From the NCBI GenBank assembly GCA_013396655.1, contig WBMV01003161.1:1046274-1110273 (forward strand): a stretch of DNA of 64,000 nucleotides, given 5' to 3'. Positions 40,401 to 53,990 of this stretch are shown here, piece by piece. A program made the translations under genes and the position numbers. The DNA is from Campylorhamphus procurvoides. Taxonomy: Eukaryota; Chordata; Aves; Passeriformes; Dendrocolaptidae. The notes below the pieces were generated by a model. The model worked only from the letters and a program-made list of their open reading frames with translations, made no database searches and was not told the origin of the DNA. Every line of letters begins with the position of its first letter. Positions within the stretch are counted from its first letter, which is position 1.

Positions 40401-42282
40401 CATCATGTATTAAAATCTCCAATGTTCTTTCCTAACTTCTTTGTTTCAAAAGCAATACACTACAGACACTATCAGGCAAAGATCCAAAATGGCACAATCA
40501 CTATTTTCAGACTTAAAAAAATACTAGTAGTTTAATAACGTTTTTTGTATTTATTTAGATAGAAAAAAGTATGTGTTATGCAAACTATCCCTGATGTACC
40601 CCAATGGTGATCTGGTTATACAATAAGGAACAGCACATTTCTTATTTGTCAAGAGAACTTTGAAGATCAAGATGATTGAAGGGAATCATTCCAAGGGCCT
40701 AAATTTAGGCCACTGCATTTGAACAAGCATATTCACACATCCCCAACAGAGACCAAAACCCACAGGCTTGGCTATCTGGAATTTTACTGTATATTTCACA
40801 CAAGACAATATTGGTGCTCCTCTTACAGAGACACCTGCCCTGGCCCAGCTCCAGAGCAAGGACAGGCTGACAGAACCAGCACCACCTTGTTGCACCAGTG
40901 GAAATGTGTGCTAGTCACGCTTGTATCACCTTCCAGCCCCTTTCCACGGGAGGAGAGGAATGGGGCAAAAAACCCCACAGCAAAACACATTGAAGGTGAG
41001 AAAACCCCACAGTATTCTCAGCACTCAGCTGTCTCCTTTCATCTCCTGTGGGGAACAGGCTGTCTCCAACAGACTCAGCCTTTTTTCCTGCCTCTTTCTC
41101 ACCTAATTGTGATGCTGGGATTAGGAAAGATGCATCTATTTGTTCTTCTGTCACTAGAATGAAAATGTCTCCTGCTATTTGGTCAGCTTTGAGTATCCCT
41201 CCACTGGACAAGACCTCATTTCTCTGGAGTAAAGCAGAGGTCATAGCAGAAAAGCAAGAAGGAAAAAGGTATATGTGAAAGAAAAGGGTACAACTTTAAA
41301 TTTTGTTTCCCTTTTCCAAGTGACCTGTTTATAGAAGAATAAAACTCTGTCATAGTTAAGGAAGCAGAAATTCCTCAAATAAAGTGCAACATTAAAGAGC
41401 AACTTCTTCTCCCCGTCCTCAAAAAGCAATAGTTATTTCGAAGAAGAGTTGATAATGACCATCCACAGCTTTATCCAAGAGAAAAGGGATGAACATCACA
41501 TATGCAATAGCTGCTGGTTATCAGTGAATAATTTAGAACTCATTTACTAGGTATATGTCTGCCAATACATCAATTGCTGGAGTTGCTCATTCCAGAGCTA
41601 AACTACTGCCTGAGTAGCAATTTCAAAACAATTTTTAAAGAACCCTTAACAATTAATCAAAATGTATCCAGCATTTTTCAAATTAACCATTTTTCCTTTC
41701 ACATCACAGATTTAATAATGGGTTTATTCTTAAACTGACTGATGGTAATTCTTTGTCTTCAATAAAAATATGAATGCACTTTCCTGCAGCATGTACATTT
41801 TATGCCATTTAGTGAGACAAAGTGCAAGCAAACATCCCTGCATATGATCTTACTCATATTATCACAGCAGGATAAACCCAGGCCATTTCTATATCAGGCA
41901 TTTTACTCACCAAAGATGATGAAAGAATATAAAAGCTGCATGGTTGCCTGACGCAAATTTTGTCCTGACATATTCATATTCGTATTCATAGTGGGAAGAT
42001 TATTGAGTTTTTGATCCATTTGCATGCCCAGTTAGGCTTGTAATCCCTATCTAACCTCAAGTTTTGTTTACATTTTAGTCTGTTCTGTTTAAGCCTAGGG
42101 AAAAAAAGAAAGAGTCCTTCCCCTCTTTACAATGGTCATTTACGTGCTAAACAACCTCAGTTCTCGGCAACTCGGAAACTGAGAAGTACTCGAGATGATA
42201 AACCAAGTGAGATGCCACTTCAGCTACATCAGTTCTATATCAACCAAGAAATTTATTTGCAGAGCAGCAACATAATTTACTT

Positions 42283-42291
42283 CCCCCCCCC
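42283..42291. repeat. Poly-C run (9 bases)
   Basis: Nine C residues in AT-rich surroundings. An ordinary homopolymer tract. Confidence 0.9.
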
Positions 42292-45200
42292 AATAGCTGA
42301 GACCACAGATGATTAATTTATGATATAGCCAAGGCTTTGATACTTCAATACATTGAATGCCAACCACATAACTCCATCTCATGCTTTCTTGGGTCTTTCC
42401 CCTTACAGTCCACTGCAATCTATCAAAAACAACCCACAATCTTGACAAAGAGGGCCACCATAACAAGACCAACAAAGCCCAAACATATGAGCCTTCTTTG
42501 CTCCCCAAATCAGAAGTATCATGGTAGCTCCAAATAAGATTAAAAGGTATTTTTATAGTAAGATTTTCCTTTTAGCTTTAAAACCAGTGAGATTTTCTCC
42601 CTGCAAAATTAACAATTCACTATTGAATGGTTTTGATTTCATTAAATAATTTCTCCAGGGAATCACTATTAAGTTACCAGCTCACTAGCATGATCACCTG
42701 GGGTTCCATTATTGCCACACACATTTGAATGGAAAAGACCAAAGAATTCAATGTCTGGAGATACTCTGGCTTGATGAAACTTTAATTTCAGAATTCTCAA
42801 AGGCACACCAGCTGAACAATTCAGCTCCCCATTAAATAACATTAGCTTCATGAAGAATTAGAAGATGCAGAGGGCTATAGGCTGGAAAGCAGGAGAGAGC
42901 AGGAGAACATATTTCAGCAGAAAGTCAATCCCTCTCCAGAGGTTGGGGTGTACAGCTGGGTACTCTGTTTACCAAAGCCAAGCTTCTTGGCTTCATAAAA
43001 TCTGCTGTTGTGATCAGATTAAATATCTTTGCAAGAGCTACCGGGGAATAAGCTCAATCAGGGATCATGAAATAACTTCACCCCAGCTCTGCCTACTGGG
43101 CGTTGGACTGGCCAGCCCAATCTCTCTTTCAAACAAAGAGCCTCACATGCAGCCTGAGTCCTGAGTACCTAAAGCTGTTTTGCATCACTGGATCGATTGT
43201 AATCCCTATGCTTCTTTCTAAAATGTTCTGATGAACAAGATTGTATTCCCAGTTCAAAGACAAGGCATGTGAATTTAGAGACCCACAGGGATTCCTGTTA
43301 CATGATTTACCTGGTTTGGGGTGGGGTGTTTTTCCCCTCAAAGGTGTTTCCAGTCAGTGTTTAAATAGGGACAGAAATGGGAACACATCACATGGATTGT
43401 GTTGATCATTTTTTGGTTCATTGTTGTCACAATCATGTGAAGGAATCACTGATGGGTCTTACGTCTTAAACAGAGCAGTTCATATGAGAAATACACACTT
43501 AAACTAGGAGGCTGCAAGAGATCCCTTCTACATTTATTCAATCTCTGCCTGAAAGAAGAAAACACAGCTCAGAGGTCGTTACTACAGAGGGTCACCGAGT
43601 TACCCAATGGAGAAATTCAACCACAAGTTCTTGTTGTGTGGGAAAAGGTGTGCGTGCCATGGGAATCTTCCTGAACTCCACAAAACAAAACAATTCAGTT
43701 CGGGAGGATTCAATTGTATCTGAGTTTTTCCCCCCATACTTTTGCCATAAAACCATTTAAACCAAGTCAATTCAATAATCATTCATATTTAGAGCATCGT
43801 CTGCTACCTGTTAGAGAACCAGTTGCCAAATGTCTACTTAATAAACAGCATTATAATTTGAAAGCATTACCACCAATATGTATTTTAAGATAACCACCAT
43901 ACAAAAATTTTGCCATAAAGCAAAACCTTAACAAACCTAATGTTTCTTTGGTGAGAAGCTTCAACATTATGTCTTTTCATTCAGGCTTTCTTTTAAGCCT
44001 CAGCCCAAATATTATGGAACTGCAGGTTTTCATTAGATCTGCTTTAGAAGTGCCAGCTCTATCCTTACAGAGAGCACAGCAAGAGCTAATCAGACTTCAG
44101 AAGGGGTTACATGAAATGACATGAACTTCCCACTACTACACAGTAAACCAAAGCATGCTCTGAAGAGAGGAGAAAAGCAAAGGTATTTCTCATTCTTGTA
44201 CACTGTTAGGAGCTCCTTGTTAGGACCTATTTTAGCTACACAAGTATTTTTAGCTTCAAGGATAAGAAAAAATCCATCCCATCTAAGTCAGTAGAGAGGA
44301 TGATGAGAGTGATTTTGCAGTGTGCAAGGAAAGGACAATATGCCCCTATGCATTTCACCATCAATTACACCAGTGTGTTAGAGGGGAATGGAGATTAACA
44401 TTCCTGTCATACACAAGATGTATGCAGCTCCCTCTTATTATTTGGTGAAGGTCATGAGTAAGGCCAAAGCTATGACTGCATTCTAGCTAAGTAATTCAGC
44501 AGTCCCTCTTCCCAAATGTGATTTGATAATGAGTTATTAGGAAATACAAGCCTGGGGTAAGAAATATGCCAATGTTTAGGAGACAAGTATGTGAAACAAG
44601 CCATACTGTTACTGCAAATTAGCAACATTTCTCTAAGCACAAGTAAAAAGACATCATGAACAGAATTAACCTAATGTGGCGTTCTGTCACTCTGCAGAGT
44701 GTTTAAAAACACTGCAAAGTGCTCTAAGTAGTAGTTTGCTGATTCTATTAAATCCCTCCATCCAGGTGCACATTCTCTGCCTGCCAGTAAGTTATTTATT
44801 GTTTTGTTGCCAACCATATGAATGCTGTCATCCAATGAAAGCCTTTCAGTTTCATAAAAGTAACATTTTTATAAAGCAGTAATATTTTGTTCCAAAAATC
44901 TAATTCCAGTGTTTAAGATCAATTATTGAGTCAGAAGAATTGAGAAATTCATACTTGGTTTTGTATTCTTCCAAAGCATCTTTCTATGAGCACAGAATAG
45001 TCCACAGCCATGGAGAGACTCCATGGTCCATCACCAGGGACCAACACTGAATCACTGGTAGTTATTCATATTCACCATTGCCAAGGACAAGAAAAGGAAG
45101 ATAAAAGCTGATTCTCTTTTTCTCACCTAGAAGGGGATACCTAATAAAGCCATTCTAACAGAAGTGGATCATTTTACAGGGTGCCAGATCTCTGGAGAAA

Positions 45201-46618
45201 TTCCTGTGCACCTTCTTTGCTGTTTCAAGGCCTGCCTTTGTCACCAAACTGAGACCCTTCAGCAGGGAGAGCATGGCAGAATGAAGTGCACTGGCTCAGG
45301 TATTCACACCAGCCTCACTTGAGCTATGAAACATCTACACCTGCTTTCACTGATGTTCCAGGAATTAATATTTTGCCCCTTTTTTCCCCTTTCTCTTTTC
45401 CATTCATGGCTAGCAGATTTTATACTGCTCTTTCAATTCTCACCCATAATTCTAGAATCTGAGCTCTTAAAAGAAATTATAATGCAAAAAAAAAAAATTC
45501 TCACCCTTTGAAAGGAAACACCAAAATATTTTGTCTTCCTAACTAATTCAACCACAAACCTTCTACTCTTTATCCTGAAGGGAAAAAAATAAAAGGCATA
45601 CCTCTACATTTCAAGCTAAGCAGATAGGTAACTTTAGAGACCAACTTAGATATGAGTAAGATAGATAAATAAATACACTAGTTTTCAAGTCAATACTTTG
45701 AAGAGAATGACAGAAAAACAAAGAAAAAGCCCAGACAGCTACTAATTAAGCAGCTTTTTACTTGAACATATTCCAGGTACATTTCTGAACTATACTAATG
45801 TTTCAGTTTTTTGACATCACACACGTATGTCTTAGAATGATTATTTAAGACTTAAGCAGAGAGACACATGAAGGATATATAACAATAACTATCAAAGTTT
45901 ACAGGCAGGATTTCAGCTCATTAGATTGAAACTCCATCAGTCTCAGTTTCATGCATTCTTCTTCTATGGTGTGGCTTTAAGCCCCACTATTTTTATTCTT
46001 TTGGATAAAGCACATCGGATTTAAAACCCAAAGGTACAGGCTCCGGTTTACAGGACAGGACCCAGGGCAGCCTTTTAAATAAGGAGCAGCAAGACACTTG
46101 ATTGTTTTGGTGGGTTTTTCATTATAACCTAAAGTAATAAATTAGTAATTGTTATTATCATTAATTACCATGTCACTTGGAGGATGAAGAGAGCTCTAAG
46201 AAAAGGTACAAAAAAATCAAAGCAGAAAGTATGAATTTTGTAAATATCAGGACATTTTTAGATGGATTTGGCATTTGAAATGTAAAAGAGACAATGAGAC
46301 ATTTATCAGAGTGTATGGGCTGTTTTTGCTCAATCTGTCATCTCACCAAGTTCCATGCTCCCACCTACTTGCCTGTACTGACTGTTTCCAGCCTTCCACT
46401 TTGAGACCTTAAGCTCCCTGGATCAGAGAACTTACTCCCTGTAGCTCTCAAAAGGGCTCCTGATTTGCAGCCTGACTAGTCAGGACAACACTAATTCAAT
46501 TTATAGGAATAAGGCTTGTCAAACCTATGATATATGTTACAAATGAAAATACATTGAGAAATTGAAATATTTGTAAAGTTTTACGATTGTTGGTAATGAG
46601 AGGAGCTTAGACCAGACT

Positions 46619-46660
46619 GAAAACACACAACAGTTGCTTGAAAACACAGAACAGTTGCTT
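46619..46660. repeat. 21-bp tandem duplication
   Basis: Two adjacent 21-base units, 46,619-46,639 and 46,640-46,660. They read GAAAACACACAACAGTTGCTT with a single C/G difference in the second. A further GAAAA follows, as if a third copy began. Probably a replication-slippage duplication. Confidence 0.9.
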
Positions 46661-47416
46661 GAAAATTGAAAATCTTTATTTTTCAAAACCCATATGCACA
46701 AACCTTAAAGTGGCAGCTGCTAAAAAAACAGTCATTTAAGAGCAGCTTCCACTTTAGGATGGATACTTTATTTAACAGCTACTGCCACAGCTTGGTGACA
46801 TTAAAAAAGAGCAATTACGATAAACAGCCAAGTGAAAAAATAATAAAGACCTAAAATAACAAGCAATTTTTGTAATATCAGGTTTCTACTGTCCTGCTTG
46901 AGACTTTTCAGTGTGTGATGCAGCTGAACTCCAGCTCACTGTTAAATGGGACACGCTGGAGTAACAGTGCTGAGTCTAGAGAAGGAGGAAAACACCAAGA
47001 GGATTGATAAGCACACTGAATGCAATCTACATCATGCTGAATTTAGAGTCTGCCAAGTCTAGTATACTGCTTGAAATCTGGTGGTTATCAGACATCTGGG
47101 TAAAGTTTTGGAATGCTAGGAGACAGAGGAATTTCAAAACCATTTGGAAGAACCTGACAATAGTTTCATGCCATGCTTCAAGATAGGGGTTTTTATAACA
47201 CAATGACTAGATGGTTACTGTGAAATCATCCTAAAATTCTAATTCTTGAAGGTAATACAAAAACTTCAGGAGCTGAGTGTTTGGGGACTGTCAAAAAGAT
47301 GGAAATATCACAACCCTTAAGCTTTGAAAGACTGTATCCAGAACCCTTACACCTCAGAATTAGAGATGTCTGTAAGAAAAAAACCTAAAAATGTTTTCAG
47401 CCTTACCAGTTTTTCC

Positions 47417-47732
47417 AATCATAGAATCCCAGAAGGGTTTGCATTGAAAGGGACCTTAAAGATCACCTCATTCCAACCCTCTGCCATGGGCAAGGACACC
47501 TTCCACTAGACCTGGCTGCTCAGAGCCCCATCCAGCCTGGCCTTGAGCACTTGCAGGGATGAGGCAGCCATAGATCCTGTGGGAAACTCATGGCAGGGCC
47601 TGGCCACCCCTCACAGGAGAGAGTTTCTTCCTAACATCTAATCTAAACCTACTCTCAGTTTGAAGCCATTCCCCCTTGTCCTGTCACTACATGCCTTTTT
47701 ACAAAGTCTCTCTCCATCTTGCTTGTAGGCTC
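47417..47732 (-). mobile_element. CR1 LINE 3'-end fragment (about 316 bp)
   Basis: The best CR1 copy in the window. The plus strand shows the inverted tail AATCATAGAATCCCAGAAGG, then AAGGGACCTTAAAGATCACC, CCAACCCTCTGCCATGGGCA, CACCTTCCACTAGACC, CCCCATCCAGCCTGGCCTTG, a TTCTTCCTAACATCTAATCT block, CCATTCCCCCTTGTCCTGTC and CTTGTAGGCTCCCTTC. This is the order in bird CR1 3' ends. The element is oriented on the minus strand. It is cut at its 5' side near 47,732 and contains no reverse-transcriptase coding sequence. Confidence 0.95.
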
Positions 47733-50700
47733 CCTTCTTCCCTGGCGCTTTTTACAAATCTTTCATGAAAAGAAAAAGATCTTAAATCACTAAAGACAAA
47801 TTTGGCAGTTGCTGCAACACTGAACAGTGCACTGTTTAAGGTACTCAGTTCGTGCTGAACAGCACAGAAACACTGAAGACTGCAGTGAATTTACAAAAAC
47901 TGTCATAACAAATTAGAAAAACAGTGAACTAATTGGATTCTGGCCTTGATCATGGCACACTTTACATTTTTACCTAAAGTTCTTGCATTTCAGAATTTTC
48001 TGTAAAGAAAAGCCAACAACACAAGAAAGCCCACTGAACTAACATGATTCCCAGTATTGACTTGTGAGAACCGTGTAAAGACTGGCCTGCAAAAACAACC
48101 AGCTTTCCTCTTTATAGAAAGGCAGGACTCAGCTTGCACCCTAACCCAATTACCAGGAAACTGAGAAAACCAAAGGAAAACAAAAACCACTAAAGATTTA
48201 TCCCCTTGAGACATATCCATGCCCCATTTTCTTATATTCCCCCAGTTTTAGGGGCATGCCTTGCTTCTCACGTGAAAGGCCTTAAATTCCATTTAGCCTC
48301 TTTAAAATACTTTCTCTGCCTATTCTCTCTCCATTTTTATATTCCTTTTTTAGAAAAATAAGAAAGCCCCACTACAAAAACAAACCAACCAAGGCACACA
48401 ATACATCCCTGAGCATACACAGTCAATGCAGGGAAAGCTTCCCAACCACAGCTCTGTAAGGCTGAACTTCGAACCCGTCGCTCCCAGGAGTCCTGCTGAG
48501 TCTAACTCAATGAGATAAATAAATACCTGCTGTACCTCAGCTAGCAGAGAGAAATGTGAATCTTAAAATAAGACTAATGTTCAGACCTCTAAACAAGTAA
48601 GGCAAAAACTTCCACAAGTTACTTTTTCCTCTACTTAGGGTGACTTCCAGTAAATCCAGTCATTCTTTTAAGAACACCTGGAATTGTCCTGGCTTGCAGT
48701 TCATCAGAAGAGAAACTGATATTAGAATCAGTTGAAAAGAACCAGGTTAAGCCCAGGAAAACCTTTAAGTTTCAACAAATATTTGCCCAAAGACTACAAC
48801 TGAAATGCCAAGTTAATAAGTGAAAACCTCACAGGCACATCATTTATGACAGTACATGGTTCCACACCCACTACTCTAAACCCATTTCTGAAACTACCGA
48901 ATGGATTTTGACTTTCATGCCTTTTTTCTTTTTTTTCTTTATCTAAGAGCATGTCCATGCCCTGGTTACACCAGAAATCTGAGAGTGTATTTTGGTACAT
49001 GCTAAAGAGCAGAAAACATACTTTTGTCCAGTATGTGAAATCTAAGGCTGCACAGAAACCCAAAGGTCTCCAACACTCTGGTCAGCCAGTTCTCTGCCAG
49101 GGCAGGCAGCTGCTGCTCTGATGGTTTTCAATTTCACTTCAAAATAAGCCATAAAACGTTCAAGAAAGAAGCATCCAGAAACATCCATTGTGTTTTTCAT
49201 GCTTGTCTGGGGAAGTTTCTCCTCTGGTTAGAGCAGTTTCAAGTGATACCTTAGGGTTAGTTATGCACAAGCTTTCTAAGAGAGTACACAGGATGTACAA
49301 CAGGATGTTGGTAATGCAGTTGCTCTGATCACCTTCCAGCATACCTGCAAAAATCTTCAGATATTTTTCTTTTTTCTTGAGAGCTTCCTCAGCAAAGGAA
49401 TTTCAACTTTTTCCTTATTCCCTTTATAATTAAAAAAAGGCAAACAAAAAGGACATACAAAATCACAGAAAAGACAGAAAACCTAGTGTTCTGCAACCCA
49501 AATTCATTAACTAAACGATCCATAGCCATGAATTGCTGATGTAGAATCAGCAGCAAAGCTTCCACTAACTTCAAAGCAGCCCAGATTTCTCCAAAAGGAA
49601 TGAAATAGAGGAATGACATCTGAGGTTTTCAAGGTTAGACAGCAAATATGAACACAGGAGAAAGTTCTTTTCCCAGCAGTTCTGTGCAGCTTTCCTCCAG
49701 AATCCTTGTTACAGCCTCTGTTCATGCACCCAGCAGCCTCGGGCAGTGACCTGCTGCCAGCCAGGCACGGAACTCTCTGCAGCCCTGGAAGCAACTTCAC
49801 CCCACTGGGCTAGTCAATACTGGTTATTGACAGGTGAGCACACAGCCCAGATGCCACTTGCCTTTTAAGTTGGTGAATTTTCAGTATTTAAGGATGAATA
49901 TTAATAAATGTTATCAGAGTCCTGCTTCACTACTGGAAATAGACTACAGCTTTTCAAGGGATAAATTAATCTGGTTTCTAAGTACTTATAGCAACAAAGG
50001 ATGATTAAAAAGTTACTGACAAAACAAATACACCAGAGGTATCTTCCAGGTACCATATCCACCTTGCATGTATTTTTAAATGCCACACATCCATAATTAT
50101 GCTAGAAACCATATGGGCACTACAGAGGCAGATAGGTACAAATCCCACACAAAGTCAGGATTCTGACCTGACTCAAAACAATCTTTCACAAATGGTCTGA
50201 ATGACTGGTTCTTGTCCTACTGTGCTGCTTAAGAACTGCCTGGGATAAGTTAGCAGATCACCTGATTTTCCCAGCAACTAAACATGGCACAGTTTACTGG
50301 CACTACTTGGCAGGAAAAGATGTTTAAGGATCTGCAATGCACCTGAAGAGCCCAAATCCTCTAAGAGAGGGTTTCAAATCCACTACCCAAAGAGAAACCT
50401 GAAGTTATATTTGCTTGTGCTGTAAGAGAAGTTGTCACATTGTCAAACAATTTCTCACTAAACCTGACTGCAAACACAAAGCATTAACATAATTTATTAG
50501 AACAATTAGAAGGCATCCTTGTTGTCTTCTAATTCAATTATTTCTTGTACTGGTAATTACATCAGACAAGAAAAGAATAATAGCTTCAGATTTCTAAAAT
50601 CATCTGTAGAGTACGTGAGGAGAGAATGATCAATAATGCTAATCTACTGGAACACAAATTCCCTGAGAAAGATATATTTTATCAAGACTGATTCTTTAAA

Positions 50701-51293
50701 TCACCAGCGTTGTTTCTCAAAGTCCATACTCCTCTCACTCATAGTTCAAAAAGCACAAACACAAGGGAACAGACACTGAAATGATCAAAAAAGGCTGAAT
50801 AACTGTTCTTTGAGGGCTTTGAGGTGAAGGACACATCACCATCTTCTCTCCCTGACCACAAACCCCCAAGTGAGAGCTGTCACTACATCATCTTTATACA
50901 AAGGGAACAGGAAGGTGGTGCAGAACCTCCCTCTTCCCCCATACTTCTAGCACCAGGGATGCTCCAAAACACCTGAGTACTCCTAATATGTAGAAAGATT
51001 TAACAGTGTATCTTTAAAACTATTTTCTCAGTGGAGATTCCATCAACTGTAACAGAAAACTGTTCGCTCCTCCAGCCTTTACTTCACTATTGCCAAACTC
51101 CTCTGAACCTGGTTAGCACTTCACAAAATGGTGCCAGTCAAAGTTATCCTGAACTTTCAGAATCTTTAAATGTTTCACTGCTAGGAAAAAACAGCTTTAA
51201 AAAGAAAGGGAGAAGGAACTCTTTTCATGAGTCTATTTATTTATGCCTTTTATACTTAGGAATGAAAAATAATGTATGCATGCAAAAAAATCT
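47733..51293. other. Unique non-coding DNA, no gene seen
   Basis: About 3.6 kb of AT-rich sequence with short open frames only (under 100 codons) and no domain. Homeodomain-like AATTA words cluster near 50,480-50,570 at an unremarkable level. Confidence 0.75.
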
Positions 51294-51351
51294 TAGAATC
51301 AGAGACATTTAGGTTGGAAAAGACCTTTAAGGTCATCAAGTCCAACTGTTA
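51294..51351 (-). mobile_element. CR1 LINE 3'-tail fragment
   Basis: The plus strand reads TTAGAATCAGAGACATTTAG, then GGTTGGAAAAGACCTTTAAG and GGTCATCAAGTCCAACTGTT. This is the inverted tail of a CR1 subfamily. The match fades after about 51,351. An LTR-like element begins about 80 bp further on. Confidence 0.85.
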
Positions 51352-51434
51352 AGCAAAGAGTGCAGCACAAAAATCTCATAAAGCATCAAATTTGGATGAC
51401 AGACCCTCCAGTGGGAAGGAGGGATGATATATAA

Positions 51435-51702
51435 TGGGCATGGTTTAACCTTGGCCAGCAACTCAGCCCCACACAGCCAATCCCCCCCTCCTTCCCTCAG
51501 GGGATAGGGCAGAGAACTGGGAGAGGAAAAGTGTGAGAACTGGTGTGTTGAGATAAAGACAGTTTAACAGGTAACGGTCTTGACTCCTCAGCAATAACTA
51601 AACATCCCTGAGTTACCAACACTGTTTCCAGCACAAACCCAAAGCAGCTCCTGACCAGCTACTGTAAAGAACATTAACTGTACCCCAGGCCAAACCAGCA
51701 CA
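51435..51702 (+). mobile_element. LTR-like bird repeat, internally deleted
   Basis: Starts TGGGCATGGTTTAACC, continues with GGCCAGCAACTCAGCCCCAC, an AGCCAATCCCCCCCTCC block and TTGAGATAAAGACAGTTTAA, and ends with AACATTAACTGTACCCCAGG and CCAAACCAGCACA. I recognise these blocks from a widespread bird LTR-type repeat beginning TG...ATGGTTTA and ending ACCAGCACA or a close variant. At about 268 bp it is shorter than I expect for the full LTR, so the middle seems to be deleted. The 5-bp flanks do not match. The class (LTR, family not assigned) is from memory. Confidence 0.65.
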
Positions 51703-53593
51703 GGGAGATACAGGCTGACACGAGCACAGAGTTCTGTGTGGGGTTCAGCCCGAGATCCACACAACTTGCAGACTCAGAGTTTGAGATGTTCTCTTCCCTC
51801 CAGGGCCACAGGACCCCATTACTAATCATAAAAGTAGAATGGCAAGATCTAATCTATCCTTAAACCTCAAAAGCTGAAAATACTGTTATTTTCATGGCAG
51901 AGTAACTAAGGAAATCTCAGATCAGAAAGCATGTTACCACAGAAGTAAAATAATAATTTTATATTATCAAAAATAAATGCTCACAGCAACCCTCATTACC
52001 ATCTCAGAAAAGAAGATCTGGATAAAAATATGCAGTAATTTTTTTTCAGTGCTCACTCTGGAACAACTGCAGCTGTTAAATTCAAGTAGAAAATTCAGGC
52101 TTTCAAGGATAACTCAGACAAGCAAAAACCTGACTTATCTATTGATAGCTCAGCCAGCTTCTCTAAATGGACTGCAAATAATTTTCTGAAAGCTTCGCAA
52201 AAGTTGAGGTATTTTTCAATGCAGTAAAAAGACAACAATCTTGAATTTCTTTCCATCAGACGTTTCCACATCAGTGAAACTGTGCAGCAGTAGGCAAATA
52301 GGAGATGATACAGTACAGGTGATTGCACATATCTTCAGAAGAGAGGATACTGAGAGTAAGTTTTTTTTAAGATTCATCTCAAAACCCAAAGTTCTTTTAT
52401 ATTCGTGGGAGTTGAGACACTGCTTGGGGGTGTTTTCATGGGGTTTTTGAGGGGACTAGAGAGCCAGGGCTGGAAAGGAGAATGATATGCCTTTCAGAAT
52501 GCAACAAAAAAACCCCCAACCCAGTTAATTGCATCCTTTGCATTTAACAGAGACATGGAATTAAAGATATAAGTAAGCCACAAAGGGTTACTTACCATTT
52601 AGAAAATAGACCTAAATCTAATCCTAAATAGACTCTTCCCAGCCTACTATCACAGGAAGGCACCCTACAGTGAGCCAACATGGTTAATTGCTGAGGAAGA
52701 GTTCAAGTTCTAGGAATGCAATGGATTTGTAACTGAAGCAAAAAAACATTATTATACCCAGGAATTTGCATCTGAAAAAAAAGGATTTATGATGGTTCAC
52801 TCCACTGTAGGAAAGATCTAAGCCTTATACCAATCAATTTGCTGCATAAGAACAAAGCCAAAAAGAACATGAATGAACTGAAGGTAGAGAATTACACAAA
52901 TAAGTGAGACAACAAAAACACAAACATATAAAAACAAAGGCAAGAAATATGTGAAGCCAACCAAAGAACTAACTCAGTATCCACACACAAAGGCAGCACT
53001 GCAGGCAGAGCCAAGGAGCACCACAATTATTCTGAGGCCAGGCCTTGTTCTTGTCTTCACCATCGACCCAAGAAAGTACAGAACTTCCAGTCTGAGTACA
53101 AGTTTCAGTTGAGTACAAACCACTTTATAAAGAAACTTATTTTTTTTAAAAATTACTCAATGAATTTGGAATTCTTGCCACATTACCTATTTCCCGCTGT
53201 TTACATGGAAAGCTTTGCATTGAAAACTCACACATAGGATTACTGAGGTCTAATTTGGAGACAAAAGTATGAAATAAATTTGTTAGACATATTTTCATTT
53301 AGACTGACTTTAAGTTCAGAAAGTCAGTATATTCCTGAAAGCCTGTTGGTTAAAGAAGCACAGATATGGATATGCTTCCATTAGGCTTATTCATACATTA
53401 TTTATAAACAGCTTTAAAATTCTTACAATAAAAACTACAACCAATAATGTCCCTGAAGCAGCTGTCAGTAGCAGTCAGCAGGGAGGCTGAGAAAACATGC
53501 AGTAGCATCGAATCTTTGAAAACTCTTCTCCCACCTTCCATAATTATCTGAAATATAAATGATTGTCTCCCCAGTGACTGCTCCAAGGTGTGG

Positions 53594-53633
53594 GTTTTTC
53601 TTTCTTTCCTTCCCCCCTCTCTCCCCATCTTTT
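53594..53633 (+). repeat. Pyrimidine tract ending in TTTTAG
   Basis: Forty bases that are pyrimidine except for one A, ending directly in an AG at 53,634-53,635. This is the layout of a strong splice acceptor on the plus strand. The sequence after it (TTTCTGTATTTAATGTC) has no visible exon or donor, so it may be a simple low-complexity tract. Confidence 0.7.
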
Positions 53634-53894
53634 AGTTTCTGTATTTAATGTCAAAAAAAACCCCAAAAAACACTATAAGGAAAAAAATAACCACAAAATT
53701 TCATGTTTTTCTTTAAGAGCATCCCTGGAGAGGTTTGCTTCCTGAACTACCCCCTTCACAGAAGTAAGTTCAAATTAGACTACTATTGCTTAGAAATAAA
53801 TTCATTGTTAATAAAAAGTAGAATCTTTATTTTGTTTAATTTACACTTCACATAAAATTTCTTTCCAAAGTTTATTCAGCAAGCATAATTCTAT

Positions 53895-53990
53895 TATCTA
53901 GCCACTAGACCGAGATTTGGGATACCTGAGTTCAGTACTTTGCTCCGTCACCAACTTCAAGATGACTTTTTTACCCATCGCTTGAATTTC
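53895..53990 (+). repeat. Possible MIR-like SINE remnant
   Basis: The series TCTAGCCACTAGACC, GATTTGGGATACCTGAG, TTCAGTACTTTGCTCCGTCA and CCAACTTC resembles the tRNA-related head and early core of MIR-type SINEs ('ctgggttcaattcc ... tctgccac ... acttc'). The match is short and fades after about 53,980. It could be a third ancient copy or coincidence. Confidence 0.4.

Larger units (their letters stand above)
37445..47416. other. Unique non-coding DNA, no gene seen
   Basis: About 10 kb with no supportable exon. The longest open frame (147 codons, plus strand, 40,719-41,162) lies in a slightly GC-richer patch that also has a 109-codon frame on the opposite strand. Neither shows a domain. A nine-C run is at 42,283-42,291. 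The direct repeat at 46,619 is listed separately. Confidence 0.7.

Noticed and set aside
40144..40422. 92-codon minus-strand frame with a possible donor (TTTACG|GTGAAAG)
   Set aside because: It looks protein-like, but no convincing acceptor or known family was seen, so it was not promoted to an exon.
40719..41162. 147-codon plus-strand open frame
   Set aside because: No domain, overlapped by a 109-codon frame on the other strand. Local GC-richness explains the lack of stops.
48508..48570. GAGATAAATAAATACCTGC stretch resembling the MIR 3' core
   Set aside because: Only one block matches, with no preceding CATCTGTAA or tail box.
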